In this document: positions 55,356-64,000 of the stretch, one piece after another | How positions within the stretch are numbered: the stretch's first letter is position 1 | Layout: each line of letters starts with the position of its first letter | Assembly: GCF_010093625.1 (NCBI RefSeq) | Contig: NW_022985387.1 | Coordinates: 138,056 to 202,055, forward strand | Direction: 5' to 3' | Source: Macroventuria anomochaeta | Taxonomy: Eukaryota; Ascomycota; Dothideomycetes; Pleosporales; Didymellaceae | Length of the DNA: 64,000 nucleotides | Translations under genes and position numbers: made by a program | The notes under the pieces: model-generated | Told to the model about the DNA's origin: nothing | The model's database searches: none | The model's input: only the letters and a program-made list of their open reading frames with translations

Positions 55356-57381
55356 ATGGCGTCAAATCGCGATGTGCGCGATATGCTCGGGCTGCCTGTC
55401 GGCGAAGTAGCACCCCCGACGGCGAACAAGAAGTCGAAGAAGGGCGGAGGAACAAAAAGGATACGTACGTTCTGAGGAAATGCGCGATGGTAATGGAGTC
55501 TATAGGGTCGCAGCTAACAAGTGTTGGTAGAGGGTGTTGCGCGTGAAGTTGCGGCGCTGTATGGTGAGCGACCACCACCAGTTGCAGTCTACGAAGAGAA
55601 GAAGACATACCGTGCAAAGAGGCAGAGCACCGGGCCTGCAAAGAAATGGTACCCACACCCGATCCCAGTCTACAGACACAGCCCTAAACATACACCATAG
55701 GATCCAGCAACCGTTCACAAACCCAGCGCGGCCCGACGGCCTTGTTTTGAAGCACTGGCGGCGCAAACCTACAACAGCACCACCGGTACAAGAAGGCGAG
55801 GATGCTGCGATGCAGGACAGCGAACCTACAGATTACCTCGAATCATGCGCCGATTACGTCAAATACAACATTACGGTTGATATGCCCGACTTTACAGACG
55901 AGGAATACGATGCACATTTACGGAACAATGACTGGAGTCGAGAGGAGACAGTCTACCTATTTGGGATTGTGAAGGACTATTCATACCGGTGGGCTGTGAT
56001 ATGGGATCGCTACGAGTGGCAGGCGCTCAAGAGACGGGAAAGGGCGCTCGCAGAAGCCGCGCAGCAGGGGAATGGCGACACCGATTCGAATGCGCTGGCA
56101 GCACTGCCATTCGCGACTCCACGAGACAAGGAGCGTTCTCTCGAAGAAATGAAAGCGCGCTTCTACGACATCTCCGCTAAGCTCATGAAGCTTCGCATCC
56201 CCGAAGTCCAGATGGACGCCGACCAATACAGCCTGTACGAGACACTGTCCAAGTTCGACCCCGTCATGGAACGCAACCGCAAGATGCTCGCCACAGCACT
56301 CATGAACCGCAACATGGACGAAGTCAAAGAGGAAGAATTCCTCCTCACAGAACTCCAACGCATCAACATGGCCGCTGTGCGCCTCGACGCCGAACGCGAA
56401 GAACTCCGCTCCCGCCTTGACGCACCGCAAGCCAACACCTCCACCGCCGCGGGCTTACAATCCTTCACATCCAGCACAGCGCTGCAAGCGCTCTTCCAGC
56501 AACTCTTCCAGCAAGATCGCAGCAAGAAGCGCTCCTCCGGCGGCTCCAATGCTCCCGGCCGTCTCAGCCTCAGCGCGAACGACATGATCAACACGCCCTC
56601 AAATTCCACCTCCGCCAATCGTCGCACCTCCATGGCCCTCCCTCCCTCCGCACCGAGCCAAACACCTGTTAAAACCCTCAGCCCGCACCAAGAACACCGC
56701 TTCGCTGTCAGCACGCACGACCGCCTCACCAGCGGCATCACATTCGGGTCTGACAAGCTGCTCAAAATGCGACAAGCCAAGTCCAACGTGCAGACACAGA
56801 AAATCGCTTCGGCGCTGCAGGAATTGGGTGTGCCGGAGATCATACCGATTCCTACCTCCAAGGTGGCGGACGTGTTTGAGCAGTTGGTCGCGAAGGTGGG
56901 AAGGCTGCTGGATGTGCGCAAGGTCAAGGAGAAGGAGATGGGCGAGTGCCGGGTGCTGTCGCGGATGAAAGCGGCGCGGGATGGGACGGCGGGTGTCAAG
57001 CAGGAAGGCGATGCGTCGGGAGAGAACAATGGGAAGAAGCAAGGGGAGGGGCAGGATACGCCAATGGGGGACAGCAATGAAGATGGGGCAGGGGAGGACG
57101 ATGATGCGGAGGGCGAGGACGACACGGGCGCGCAGAACACACCCGCCAACGCCGACCGCGACGACGCCGAAGCCGACGGTGGTGATGAAGACCGCGCTGA
57201 ATCCCGTCCACAGGATGTGGATGCGGATGCGGACGCAGACGCAGACGACGTCGACGCAGAAGGCGAGGATGAGAGCGCTGCACAAACGAGCCGGGCTACA
57301 AGTCAGGGCGCGGGACATAAGCGGAGTGCCAGTGAGCTTAGTGATGGGAGCCAGCCGAGTGAGAAGAGGGCGAGGAAGTAG
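55356..57381 (+). CDS. SWC4: SWR1/NuA4 subunit Swc4 (DMAP1 family)
   Basis: Three exons, 55356-55464, 55531-55648 and 55701-57381 (introns GTACGT...GGTAG and GTACCC...CATAG), give 635 residues. The start MASNRDVRDMLGLPVGE matches the family opening, followed by a Lys-rich stretch, GVAREVAALYGERPPPV and the FTNPARPDGLVLKHW box. A SANT/Myb-like segment, NDWSREETVYLFGIVKDYSY then RWAVIWDRYEW (about 150-180), and a conserved coiled region (SLEEMKARFYDISAKL) define DMAP1. The C-terminal tail has an acidic Asp/Ala/Glu stretch with a DADADADADD run. The protein is shared by the SWR1 nucleosome remodeller (H2A.Z deposition) and the NuA4 acetyltransferase. Unspliced reading from 55534 would lack the N-terminal box. 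Confidence 0.95.
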
Positions 57382-58061
57382 GCCGCTTCTCCCTTGGAAC
57401 TGGAGTTTTTGTGTGGCATAGCGTTGGCGTTGGTTGGAAGTCTGAATCATTAGTAGATTATTGGAGGCCAAGTTCTATGTACCAGATGGTCCGCTTTGAG
57501 CCTGCGATCTTACGATCCGTGCGAGGGCGAGAAGGGATGTTGGGTTCTGATTGATGATATGATGGAGATGGTGTTGCGAGTGGTGGGATGCGTTGACATC
57601 TTTGTGCGAAGAAGGCCGTTTGCTTTGGGCGCCAGGCCCATGTTAAGTATGGAAACCCATGCAGTGAACTGGAACATCTTAGACTGAACGACACCGTAGT
57701 CTTCAAGCGCCCAATATTAGAGAGAAAGTCCTCACCAATCTTGATGAAGCTACCAGCGGTCTTGTGTAGACCCTAAGGTTGCTTCATAGTGTGGAGGTGA
57801 CAAGAAGGTCGATGATACACATTTAGTTGATTGATTGGTTTTACATTCATGTTTCGTCTCTCGTACTTGTTACAAATTGCCATAATCGCGTCAAACATTG
57901 TACACACCATATGCCTAGAAGCGATAGAATCATAATCAGCAGTGACTTCCCACAGGCCAGCCTGCCAGCCAGCCTGCAGCCACGCGTCCGTGTCTCATAC
58001 CATAGAGCATCCGTAGGCTTCCCTGCGGGATTGAGCCGTGAAGCCTAGGTCAACCCGTATA
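57382..58061. other. Convergent 3' flanks
   Basis: About 0.7 kb between converging SWC4 and the Stf2-like gene, holding their 3' ends. No gene recognised. Confidence 0.4.
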
Positions 58062-58700
58062 TCACAACTTCCTGTCACCGTCCTCCTCGTCGATGCTCTT
58101 GTTGGAGCTGGAGGTGGTGCTCTGCTTCTCGAGCTCCTCGCCAATGGCGCCGTGGAACTCTTCTTCGAACACCGGCTCGGTCTCAATGGTCTCGAACTTG
58201 GTCTTGAAGTCTTTGAGTTGGTGGGTTGAGGAGTTACTGCGGCGGCGTGCGTTGTTCATGTTGCAGGGCATGTCTTCGACTTCATCGCCGTCTCGGCCCC
58301 TACTATGGTGTTAGAGTTGTGTGTTCGAACGGGTGATGCGGTGTATCGCATGATGTGATATCAAGTAAGGGGTGAATGTGAAGGCGATCAATTGACCGGA
58401 GATGACTAGACATACCAATTGCCCTTTCCACTGCCGTCTTTCTTGGTTTTGGTAGGATCAGTGTCGGCGTGACCTGACTTGGCGAAATAACGAGGCAGCC
58501 TCGACTCACGCTCAGCACTGCCATCGGCAATGCCGGCGTGGTCACGGTCAGTCCACTTGTGAGAGCGAGTCACTGTCGAGTGTTAGTATGAAGACCAAGA
58601 CACTCTTTGTTCGCTTAGGCATTGAGCAGCTTGGTGTTCTAATAAGAGCACAATGTACCTGGATGTGGTAGTGTAGTGAGTAGGAAGGTAGCAACTTACT
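58062..58700 (-). CDS. STF2: Stf2-like protein, start codon split by an intron
   Basis: The A of the start codon is the last base of an upstream exon (58700); TG follows at 58572-58571 after an intron of 127 bases (58699-58573, GTAAGT...TCGACAG). Exon 2 58572-58416 and exon 3 58299-58062 are joined in phase 2 over intron 58415-58300 (GTATGT...TAGTAG). The 131-residue product begins MTRSHKWTDRDHAG, strikingly like yeast Stf2 (MTRTNKWTEREG), and has GSGKGNWGRDGDEVED in its middle, the conserved glycine/tryptophan motif of the family, plus a C-terminal acidic region. Stf2 was described as a factor stabilising the inhibited F1Fo-ATP synthase and helps desiccation tolerance. No ATG in the right frame exists inside exon 2 before this motif, supporting the split start. 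Confidence 0.88.
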
Positions 58701-59770
58701 GTTTGGTAGGTATTGAGATGAATGGGTACGAGTTGTGTGAAGTAAGAGTCAAAGGTGGGCAACGTGAGGTTGAAGTAGTCAGGCACGGAGAGCTCGGAGC
58801 TTAAAGCTATCAGTGGGTCTGTATGGTCACGTAAGAACGGTCTCGTGATGCCTATGGCGTAGCTGCGTGGAGCCATTACGTTCAGCACCGCGGGGGAGCA
58901 CGTACCTCACAAAGCAACAGTCAAAGGGGGCTTGATGATGATTGAGAGTAACGATCAATGCAATTGCTTGATATTGTGTGCTGGACAGCTTGGTGCAAGG
59001 TGAGATCAAAGGAAGACGCAAGAGCACGCGAGCTTGGGCGAGCGGGGTCAGGCGTGACTTCCCTTTAGATCACCGTTAGCAGTCGGACCCTGTGAACAGC
59101 CGTGGAAGCGCTTCGAAACTCTGCACCAGCCCTTGGCAACAAGTGACCAGCATTCCGGCCGGTTGTGCAGTTGTCTGCACTGCATATACACAGTCGGTTC
59201 CTGAGTCTGGGGTGGCAGACTACAGGGTTCTACGTCACGCAGTATCTGAATGAGCAGGGACTCAGGGAGGCAGTCAGTGTATCAACCTAACATCAAACTC
59301 CTATCTCAATGTCTCGTAAGAACTACATCACAGCTTAGAAGGTCACAAACAAAGTCCAGCCTTGAACCCCTCGCGTGGGCTAAGCAAGAGGAGAACGCTC
59401 TTGTGTCTCCGGATGGTGCTTCTGCGGCATTACCCCAGGTTTTACTACTGCTGCAGAGTGGATCTAGCGGAATGCTGCCGACTCTGCCCAGGTGAGCCGA
59501 GCCCGTCGCCCTGTCGCCTGATGATCACGCTTGATGACTGTCCACCAGCCCGCTATCAGCCAATCGCGTAACCGATGACTGCGACGCGCCACTGAAGTGC
59601 TTTCTCCGAGCGCCGGAAGTGTTAATCGCGAAATAACGCGAAGTTGATTGCTCAGCGTCCAGGATATCCTTTTGTTTTTCTCTCCGCTGCTCCCTTCGAC
59701 TTGCGATTGACGTTCCTCACGACACCTGGACACCGCTTCAGACTATTTTCGCCCACCCCGCTACCCCGCC
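58701..59770. promoter_or_regulatory. Divergent promoter region with 5' leader of the Stf2-like gene
   Basis: About 1.07 kb. The minus-strand part near 58701 must be transcribed as the non-coding leader exon of the Stf2-like gene (the last leader base is the A of its start codon); its upstream limit is unknown. The right end holds the DRE2 promoter. A minus frame at 58888-58583 is not supported as coding. Confidence 0.45.
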
Positions 59771-60829
59771 ATGACTTCACGAACACTCATTATCGCGCCG
59801 CCCTCAGTTGCGGCGCACCCCGAGAGACTGGACAGCATATACGAGATCTATGACCGCTCCTCGACCGACTTGCAGATGCTGGACCGCATTGCGGCAGGTC
59901 TGGTAAACCTCCCGTCCTCCACATACGATGTCGTGCTCCTCCTCACCGACGCCGCTGGCACCTCGCGCGAAAGCCATGCACTCCTCGTACGCGATGTCAT
60001 GCACAAGATTGTCGGCGCCCTGAAAGTAGCCGGTGTCTTCAAGAGCCAGGACGGCGCACTGCAAGGCTCAGAGAAGACAGAGGCCATCCTCGCAGGCCTA
60101 GTAGAGGGCGCAGAGGGCATGACAAAGCCCGCACAGGAGGAGCCTGTATCGATAGCCTTGAAGTTTGGCAGGAAGAAGGCAGCGAACGGTGTGAATGGCA
60201 CAAATGGCGTCAACGGCACACACAACACCAACGGCGCCGTCCAGGAGGTCAACGCAGACGGATCCGTCCCGCTGAACCTGAACCGCATCAACCTGAACGG
60301 CAAGCGGCCCTCACCTGAGCCCGTCTCCGCGAAGCCCTCAGGTGTGGGCTTCGTCGACTTCAGCGACGACCTCGACGATCCTATAATCACCGGCAAAGAC
60401 GACGACCTGATCGACGAAGACGATCTCATCACAGAAGAAGACATGGCCCGCCCTGTCATCCAGCGTTCGTGCCCCCTTATTCCCTCACAGCGTTACATAT
60501 TTACTGACCTATTCTCAGCACTCGAATGCCGCCCCAAGCCCGGCAAGCGCCGCCGCGCCTGCAAAGACTGCACTTGCGGCATGAAAGAGAAACTCGAAGC
60601 CGAAGACGCTGCGAAGCGCGCAGACGCCGACAAAGCACTCAACACGATGAAGTTCGGCGCCGACGACCTTCTCGACGAGGTGGACTTCACAGTGCAGGGT
60701 AAAGTCGGCAGTTGCGGCAACTGCGCGCTGGGGGATGCATTTAGGTGTGATGGGTGTCCGTATATTGGACTGCCGGCGTTCAAGCCGGGTGAGGAAGTTA
60801 GGCTGCTGAACAACGATATTCAGTTGTAG
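59771..60829 (+). CDS. DRE2: Fe-S cluster assembly protein Dre2 (anamorsin)
   Basis: Exons 59771-60464 and 60519-60829, with intron 60465-60518 (GTTCGT...TTCTCAG, phase 1), give 334 residues. Residues 1-130 are the methyltransferase-like N-terminal domain (TLIIAPPSVAAHP, YDVVLLLTDA). A linker with Asn-Gly repeats (NGVNGTNGVNGTHNTNG) and the acidic FVDFSDDLDDP follow. The Fe-S domain has the first cluster motif ECRPKPGKRRRACKDCTC and the second CGNCALGDAFRCDGC with PYIGLPAFKPGEEV at the end, all cysteines present. With Tah18 it supplies electrons for cytosolic iron-sulfur assembly and ribonucleotide reductase. The intron is 54 bases, in frame and without a stop, so retention would insert 18 residues just before the first Cys. 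Confidence 0.96.
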   Translation: MTSRTLIIAPPSVAAHPERLDSIYEIYDRSSTDLQMLDRIAAGLVNLPSSTYDVVLLLTDAAGTSRESHALLVRDVMHKIVGALKVAGVFKSQDGALQGSEKTEAILAGLVEGAEGMTKPAQEEPVSIALKFGRKKAANGVNGTNGVNGTHNTNGAVQEVNADGSVPLNLNRINLNGKRPSPEPVSAKPSGVGFVDFSDDLDDPIITGKDDDLIDEDDLITEEDMARPVIQRSCPLIPSQRYIFTDLFSALECRPKPGKRRRACKDCTCGMKEKLEAEDAAKRADADKALNTMKFGADDLLDEVDFTVQGKVGSCGNCALGDAFRCDGCPYIGLPAFKPGEEVRLLNNDIQL

Positions 60830-61053
60830 AAAGCTGAGATAGACATGTGCATCGATGGCGTTTAGGATATACCTCTTTAGTAGGAGATATGGCGGAGTTC
60901 ACAGGCGATGTATGGTGCATGTACAGGCCTAGGCGCTTCTGCATTTAGACAAGACTAGAACAAACTATCTAACGAAACGTCTTTCGAGTTTCCCAGAAAA
61001 CCACATGAGACCAACACCAACACCACACCAGCCATCACTCACAACAACCCTAC

Positions 61054-62445
61054 TCACACAAACAGCTGCACGTCATCCCTCTCCTTATCCCATCCCCACA
61101 CACTGCCGCGACTTATCATACTCTTCAGCCCCTCACCCCAAGTCCTCCTCCCCTTCATTGTCGTCTCAGCCCTCTCGACATCAACACTCGCGCCCGCCAC
61201 ACTAAGCGGATTGCGCTCCCTCCCCCCATTCAACTCCGTGAGACTCCTTGAGGCTTCCATATTTTGAGGTAGCCGCCATGGAGCATTGTACGACCTGCGG
61301 CGACATGTCCTCGGAAACAGTACCAAAAATCGTAAACGTTGTCGGATTGAAGTGCATATGAACCACCAGCGTCGTGAAGTCGACTGTCACAACTTCGTCG
61401 TCCTTAGCGAGTATTGGTTGCGGTAGCTGGACTTTGAAGAGTTCCCCCATTGTAATGTTAAGCGTACCAACTGTACCAGAGAATGACTCCGAAACAACGT
61501 TCAAGTGGACAGTATGTTGGGCTAAGTCACCGTATATGTCTTTGGTCGATATGGTGAGGTCTTGTGACGAGAGTTCACTAGGCGCCGTTCCGGGAACGTC
61601 GAAAGAGTTGCCGCCGAAGGCCAGCCAATCTGGTAGGTCAGCGGACGGTGACTGTATGTCTCTATCACTGATTGGCGATTGATCTAGGTAGAGTTTGCTC
61701 TTGAGGTTCGTGATGTACACTTGTCACCATTTGTGACGTTCAAGGTCTGAATGGCCGGCTGAAAGTAGAGCTCATGGACGCTTGTAGGAAGCAAGAACTG
61801 CACCCGTAGAGGCAGCATACTCTGGCGTATCGGAAGCGATCAGGAGTATACCAAAATACTGCAGTATACTTGTCGGTGGAGTGGTTCCAGTGAAATGCAA
61901 CAAGGATGGGTCAAAGCTGATCCACGCAGGCAGTGAGGTATGGTCAGAGAGAGTCGCAAAGTATGACAGCTTGCTGTCTGAGTCGAAAACATCCGAAGGG
62001 AACGATACCTCGAAATCTTGAGAGGCCTTGATCGCAACGGTGTTCGGACCCGACAATGGGCCTGCTGCTGACAGCGCTTGTGAGATGTTCGCGTTCACTC
62101 TAGGACTGTTGTCTTTGGACATGATTAGGGTCGATTTCATGTTTGCGACAGCTCCAGCCGATCCAGCTGCAGTAACTATGAAAGACGCAGTGCCGACATC
62201 GCGCGCTCCTGGTGTTCCAGAAAGTGACCCAGTCTTTCCATCGATCGAAAGTCAGGAAGGATTTTCACTCAAAGAATACGACAGGCTACCCAAATCCGAT
62301 TTGAAGGTCGTTGATGCGAGCTGGAAAAGGTACAGTTCGCCAACACGTGCGATGGGCGGGAATTGCGAGTTTAGTGGATAGTTGATTTGTGGTGCTGCCC
62401 AGCGATAGCGAGCAAGGCAGCGAAGACTGCGATGCGCATCGTCAT
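61054..62445 (-). pseudogene. AXL2: Decayed AXL2-like cadherin-type adhesion protein
   Basis: A signal peptide MTMRIAVFAALLAIA (from 62445) is followed after a one-base frame change by INYPLNSQFPPIARVGELYL and SLSYSLSENPS-stop-LSIDGKTGSLSGTP, matching AXL2-type dystroglycan/cadherin-like repeats (usual text SWLSxDxxTxxLSGTP). The TGA at 62252-62254 replaces that Trp codon. A second repeat reads SLPAWISFDPSLLHFTGTTP (about 61900), and after two more frame changes (near 61785 and 61712) YITNLKSKLY, LPDWLAFGGNSFD and LAQHTVHLNVV continue to about 61270. Part of a third frame (61250-61057) holds a basic tail resembling a cytoplasmic region; the expected membrane helix is absent. Intact Axl2 marks axial bud sites in yeast and is a polarity protein in other fungi. 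Confidence 0.72.
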
Positions 62446-62806
62446 AGCACTAGAACTACTGTCAGTTGGTCCAGTTCCAAGTCACGAAGTTCTTACAGGA
62501 GTGATGCTGCCATAGCAACAGGCCACAAGTGTCGGTCGTTGCAGAGGTGAGTGTAGATCTTGGGAGCGGACAAGCTGGAAGCCTTTCGTCACCGACAGCC
62601 ATCTCTTTCGAATCCCGGAATTCGTCGTTACGCTTGAACGCGTGGTCGCGTAGGCGTGCTATATGCCTTATTTGCTGCCGGAGAGATGGCAGAGGAATGT
62701 GAAGATGGCGAAAGAGCAGAGGGGTGCGACTGCAAGGGATGACCATCCTGCCACCTCATCATACTTGAGACCAGCCATGGACTGCACAAAATCATGGTTC
62801 CCACGC
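62446..62806. other. Intergenic
   Basis: About 360 bases between the AXL2-like remnant and the 3' end of the GNAT gene. No gene recognised. Confidence 0.35.
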
Positions 62807-63307
62807 TCATTCTACGATGTCCACCTCCATTTTGAGTGCTGTTCGCCCAGGACCGTAGTAATCTGGAAGCCGCTCAATTTGCTGGAACCCACAAGACGCG
62901 TACAGGGCCCTGGCCGGGTTGCGAGCCTCATCAACCCACAGAACAATTGTTCGACAGCCTCCCTTCTTCATTTGCTGGCAAAGGGAATGTATGAGACATC
63001 TGGCGATACCTTTGCCCCTCTCTTGTTCGATGGTGGCCAGCTTGTGTAGCCAGGCCTGGCTCTTTAGCCTTTGAAAGACGAGATAACCGACAAGCTCCTG
63101 GCTTCCTTCTCTTGCGGCCAGAACGAGCCCAATATTCTTTTTCTTTAGTTCTATACTGTAGTCGAAAGCCTCGCTCGACGGGAATATCTTCTTCTCGAGC
63201 TTCGCTACTTTTGCTGCTAAAACTTCGCGGTCCTTTGGTGGGCAGGCAGTAATTACTTGCAGGACAATGCCCACAGGAATAATACCTGCATGAGCTGTAG
63301 TCGTCAT
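62807..63307 (-). CDS. GNAT-family N-acetyltransferase
   Basis: A single 166-residue frame from ATG 63307. The acetyl-CoA-binding motif A is IEQERGKGIARCLIHSL (about residues 92-108, pattern Q/RxxGxG/A), preceded by ELVGYLVFQRLKSQAWLHKL and followed by TIVLWVDEARNPARALYASC and GFQQIERLPDYYG, the Y/C-G-F turn of GNAT enzymes. The overall size equals a single GNAT domain. Substrate not predictable: arrangement and the DYYGPGRTA ending recall Rim1/NAA-type protein acetyltransferases. Start divergent from the RecQ-type helicase gene about 460 bases away. Confidence 0.92.
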   Translation of the reverse strand: MTTTAHAGIIPVGIVLQVITACPPKDREVLAAKVAKLEKKIFPSSEAFDYSIELKKKNIGLVLAAREGSQELVGYLVFQRLKSQAWLHKLATIEQERGKGIARCLIHSLCQQMKKGGCRTIVLWVDEARNPARALYASCGFQQIERLPDYYGPGRTALKMEVDIVE

Positions 63308-63769
63308 CGCTTCTCACTATTGGACTGAACCAAGCTCACGCCGGTCAGAGCTTGCTGGGCGAATCGTGTGGTGAACTCGTCCAGCGGGAGGCCGCGTTTC
63401 TGTGCCACCTAGAGACACACAATGGTGTTCTAATCAACCCTTGATGACGAAACGCAAATCTGATTATGTACACTTCGTACTTAGCTCGTCTCTTTGTGCG
63501 TCGTAGTGGAGAGTTGGCGAAGAACTCGGTGCGGAAAATTTGATTGGTTGGGGTAAACCAGGTGACAGCGCGCTGAGGATTCGCGCTTATCGCCGCGACG
63601 CGTCTATTGCTCTTGCACCACACAGCAACTTCCGCCTCAAAGAAGTCCTGTAAACAACGATGATTGTACGGACATCTGAACGATTGTTCCCAACCACTCT
63701 CGTTGAGCGATAGCATCAAAAGTTGTTGGATCGGTCAAAAAGCCGAGCGCATCGAGCCGATATCTGAAG
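63308..63769. promoter_or_regulatory. Divergent promoter region
   Basis: About 460 bases between the GNAT start (minus) and the helicase start (plus). Short frames over it lack support, so it is probably a shared bidirectional promoter. Confidence 0.4.
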
Positions 63770-64000
63770 ATGCCTGGAAAGAGGAAGAGACCATACACGA
63801 ACGTCGACTTCACATTGAAGAGAGTATTCAAAAAGCCATGTTTCCGGTATGCGAGAGCTGTACACTCTTAAGCACTCATTCTGATCTTACCAAGGCCTCT
63901 ACAACGCGAAGTCATTACGGCCACTCTAGAGGGTGAAGATGTCTTCTTGCAGGCAGCCACATCATTCGGCAAGAGTCTGTGCTATCAACTACCGGCTATT
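63770..64000 (+). CDS. RecQ-type ATP-dependent DNA helicase, N-terminal part
   Basis: Exon 1 63770-63846 encodes MPGKRKRPYTNVDFTLKRVF and KKPCF with a split Arg codon; a 48-base intron (GTATGC...CTGATC...CCAAG) ends at 63894; exon 2 runs from 63895 to the window edge. It reads PLQREVITATLEGEDVFLQA then ATSFGKSLCYQLPAI, the motif 0 and Walker A of RecQ-family helicases. These enzymes unwind DNA in repair and at telomeres; some fungal relatives are subtelomeric. The motif normally lies several hundred residues in for Sgs1 but near the N-terminus in short RecQ members, so this is a short or lineage-specific member. Most of the protein is outside the window. Confidence 0.85.

Noticed and set aside
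57220..57260. GAYGCN repeat as a possible microsatellite
   Set aside because: It encodes the acidic DADADA run of Swc4 and is explained by coding constraint.
56163..57471. Minus-strand frames of 328 and 290 codons
   Set aside because: Antisense to SWC4, whose domains are unambiguous.
1..64000. CRISPR array, bacterial operons or prophage
   Set aside because: No direct-repeat/spacer pattern was seen; introns, snRNA and gene families show the DNA is eukaryotic nuclear.

Overview
The window looks like nuclear DNA of a filamentous ascomycete (Pezizomycotina, most probably a dothideomycete; the class is inferred). The evidence is short GT..AG introns of mostly 45-65 bases with CTGAY/CTAAC-like branch points, typical fungal families (HET domain, Ecl1, p24, CorA-like, Stf2, Dre2), a Pol II type U2 snRNA gene and an intron-containing tRNA-Gly. 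Genes lie on both strands with no operon logic; coding models below were joined by hand across introns and every joint was checked for reading frame.

Left part (1-20.7 kb) is mixed and accessory in character: a secreted Thr/Ser-rich protein running off the left edge, a decayed HET-domain gene (2.6-4.1 kb), a Tcp11/SOK1-family protein, a two-intron gene for a 77-residue protein, a CorA-like two-TM protein, a Ser/Thr kinase with an unrecognised N-terminal module, a tRNA-Gly, an intact HET-domain gene, a broken wax-synthase-like acyltransferase and a single-pass membrane protein. HET, kinase and CorA-like genes together are the kind of set seen in fungal self/non-self regions, but joint function is only an inference.

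Middle (21-46 kb): housekeeping genes (AGX1, an 846-residue repeat protein, an Ecl1-family protein, MET22/HAL2, VPS29, a p24 cargo receptor, an SDR oxidoreductase) separated by long stretches without recognisable genes (26.0-29.7, 30.2-33.4, 36.0-37.2, 39.4-41.1 kb). These hold a truncated Tc1/mariner-like transposase, a haloperoxidase-like remnant and the U2 snRNA gene.

Right part (47-64 kb) is denser and mostly conserved eukaryotic machinery: NUP133, a casein kinase I with a C-terminal Cys pair, SWC4 (SWR1/NuA4), an Stf2-like protein, DRE2, a GNAT acetyltransferase and the first exons of a RecQ-type helicase cut by the window edge; a decayed AXL2-like gene lies between DRE2 and the GNAT gene.

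Most notable points: an initiation codon split A|TG by an intron in the Stf2-like gene, a 15-base micro-exon in VPS29, an in-frame stop-free 54-base intron just before the Fe-S domain of DRE2, several pseudogenes carrying TGG-to-TGA type nonsense changes compatible with repeat-induced point mutation, and a three-fold peptide repeat in an otherwise unassigned protein.
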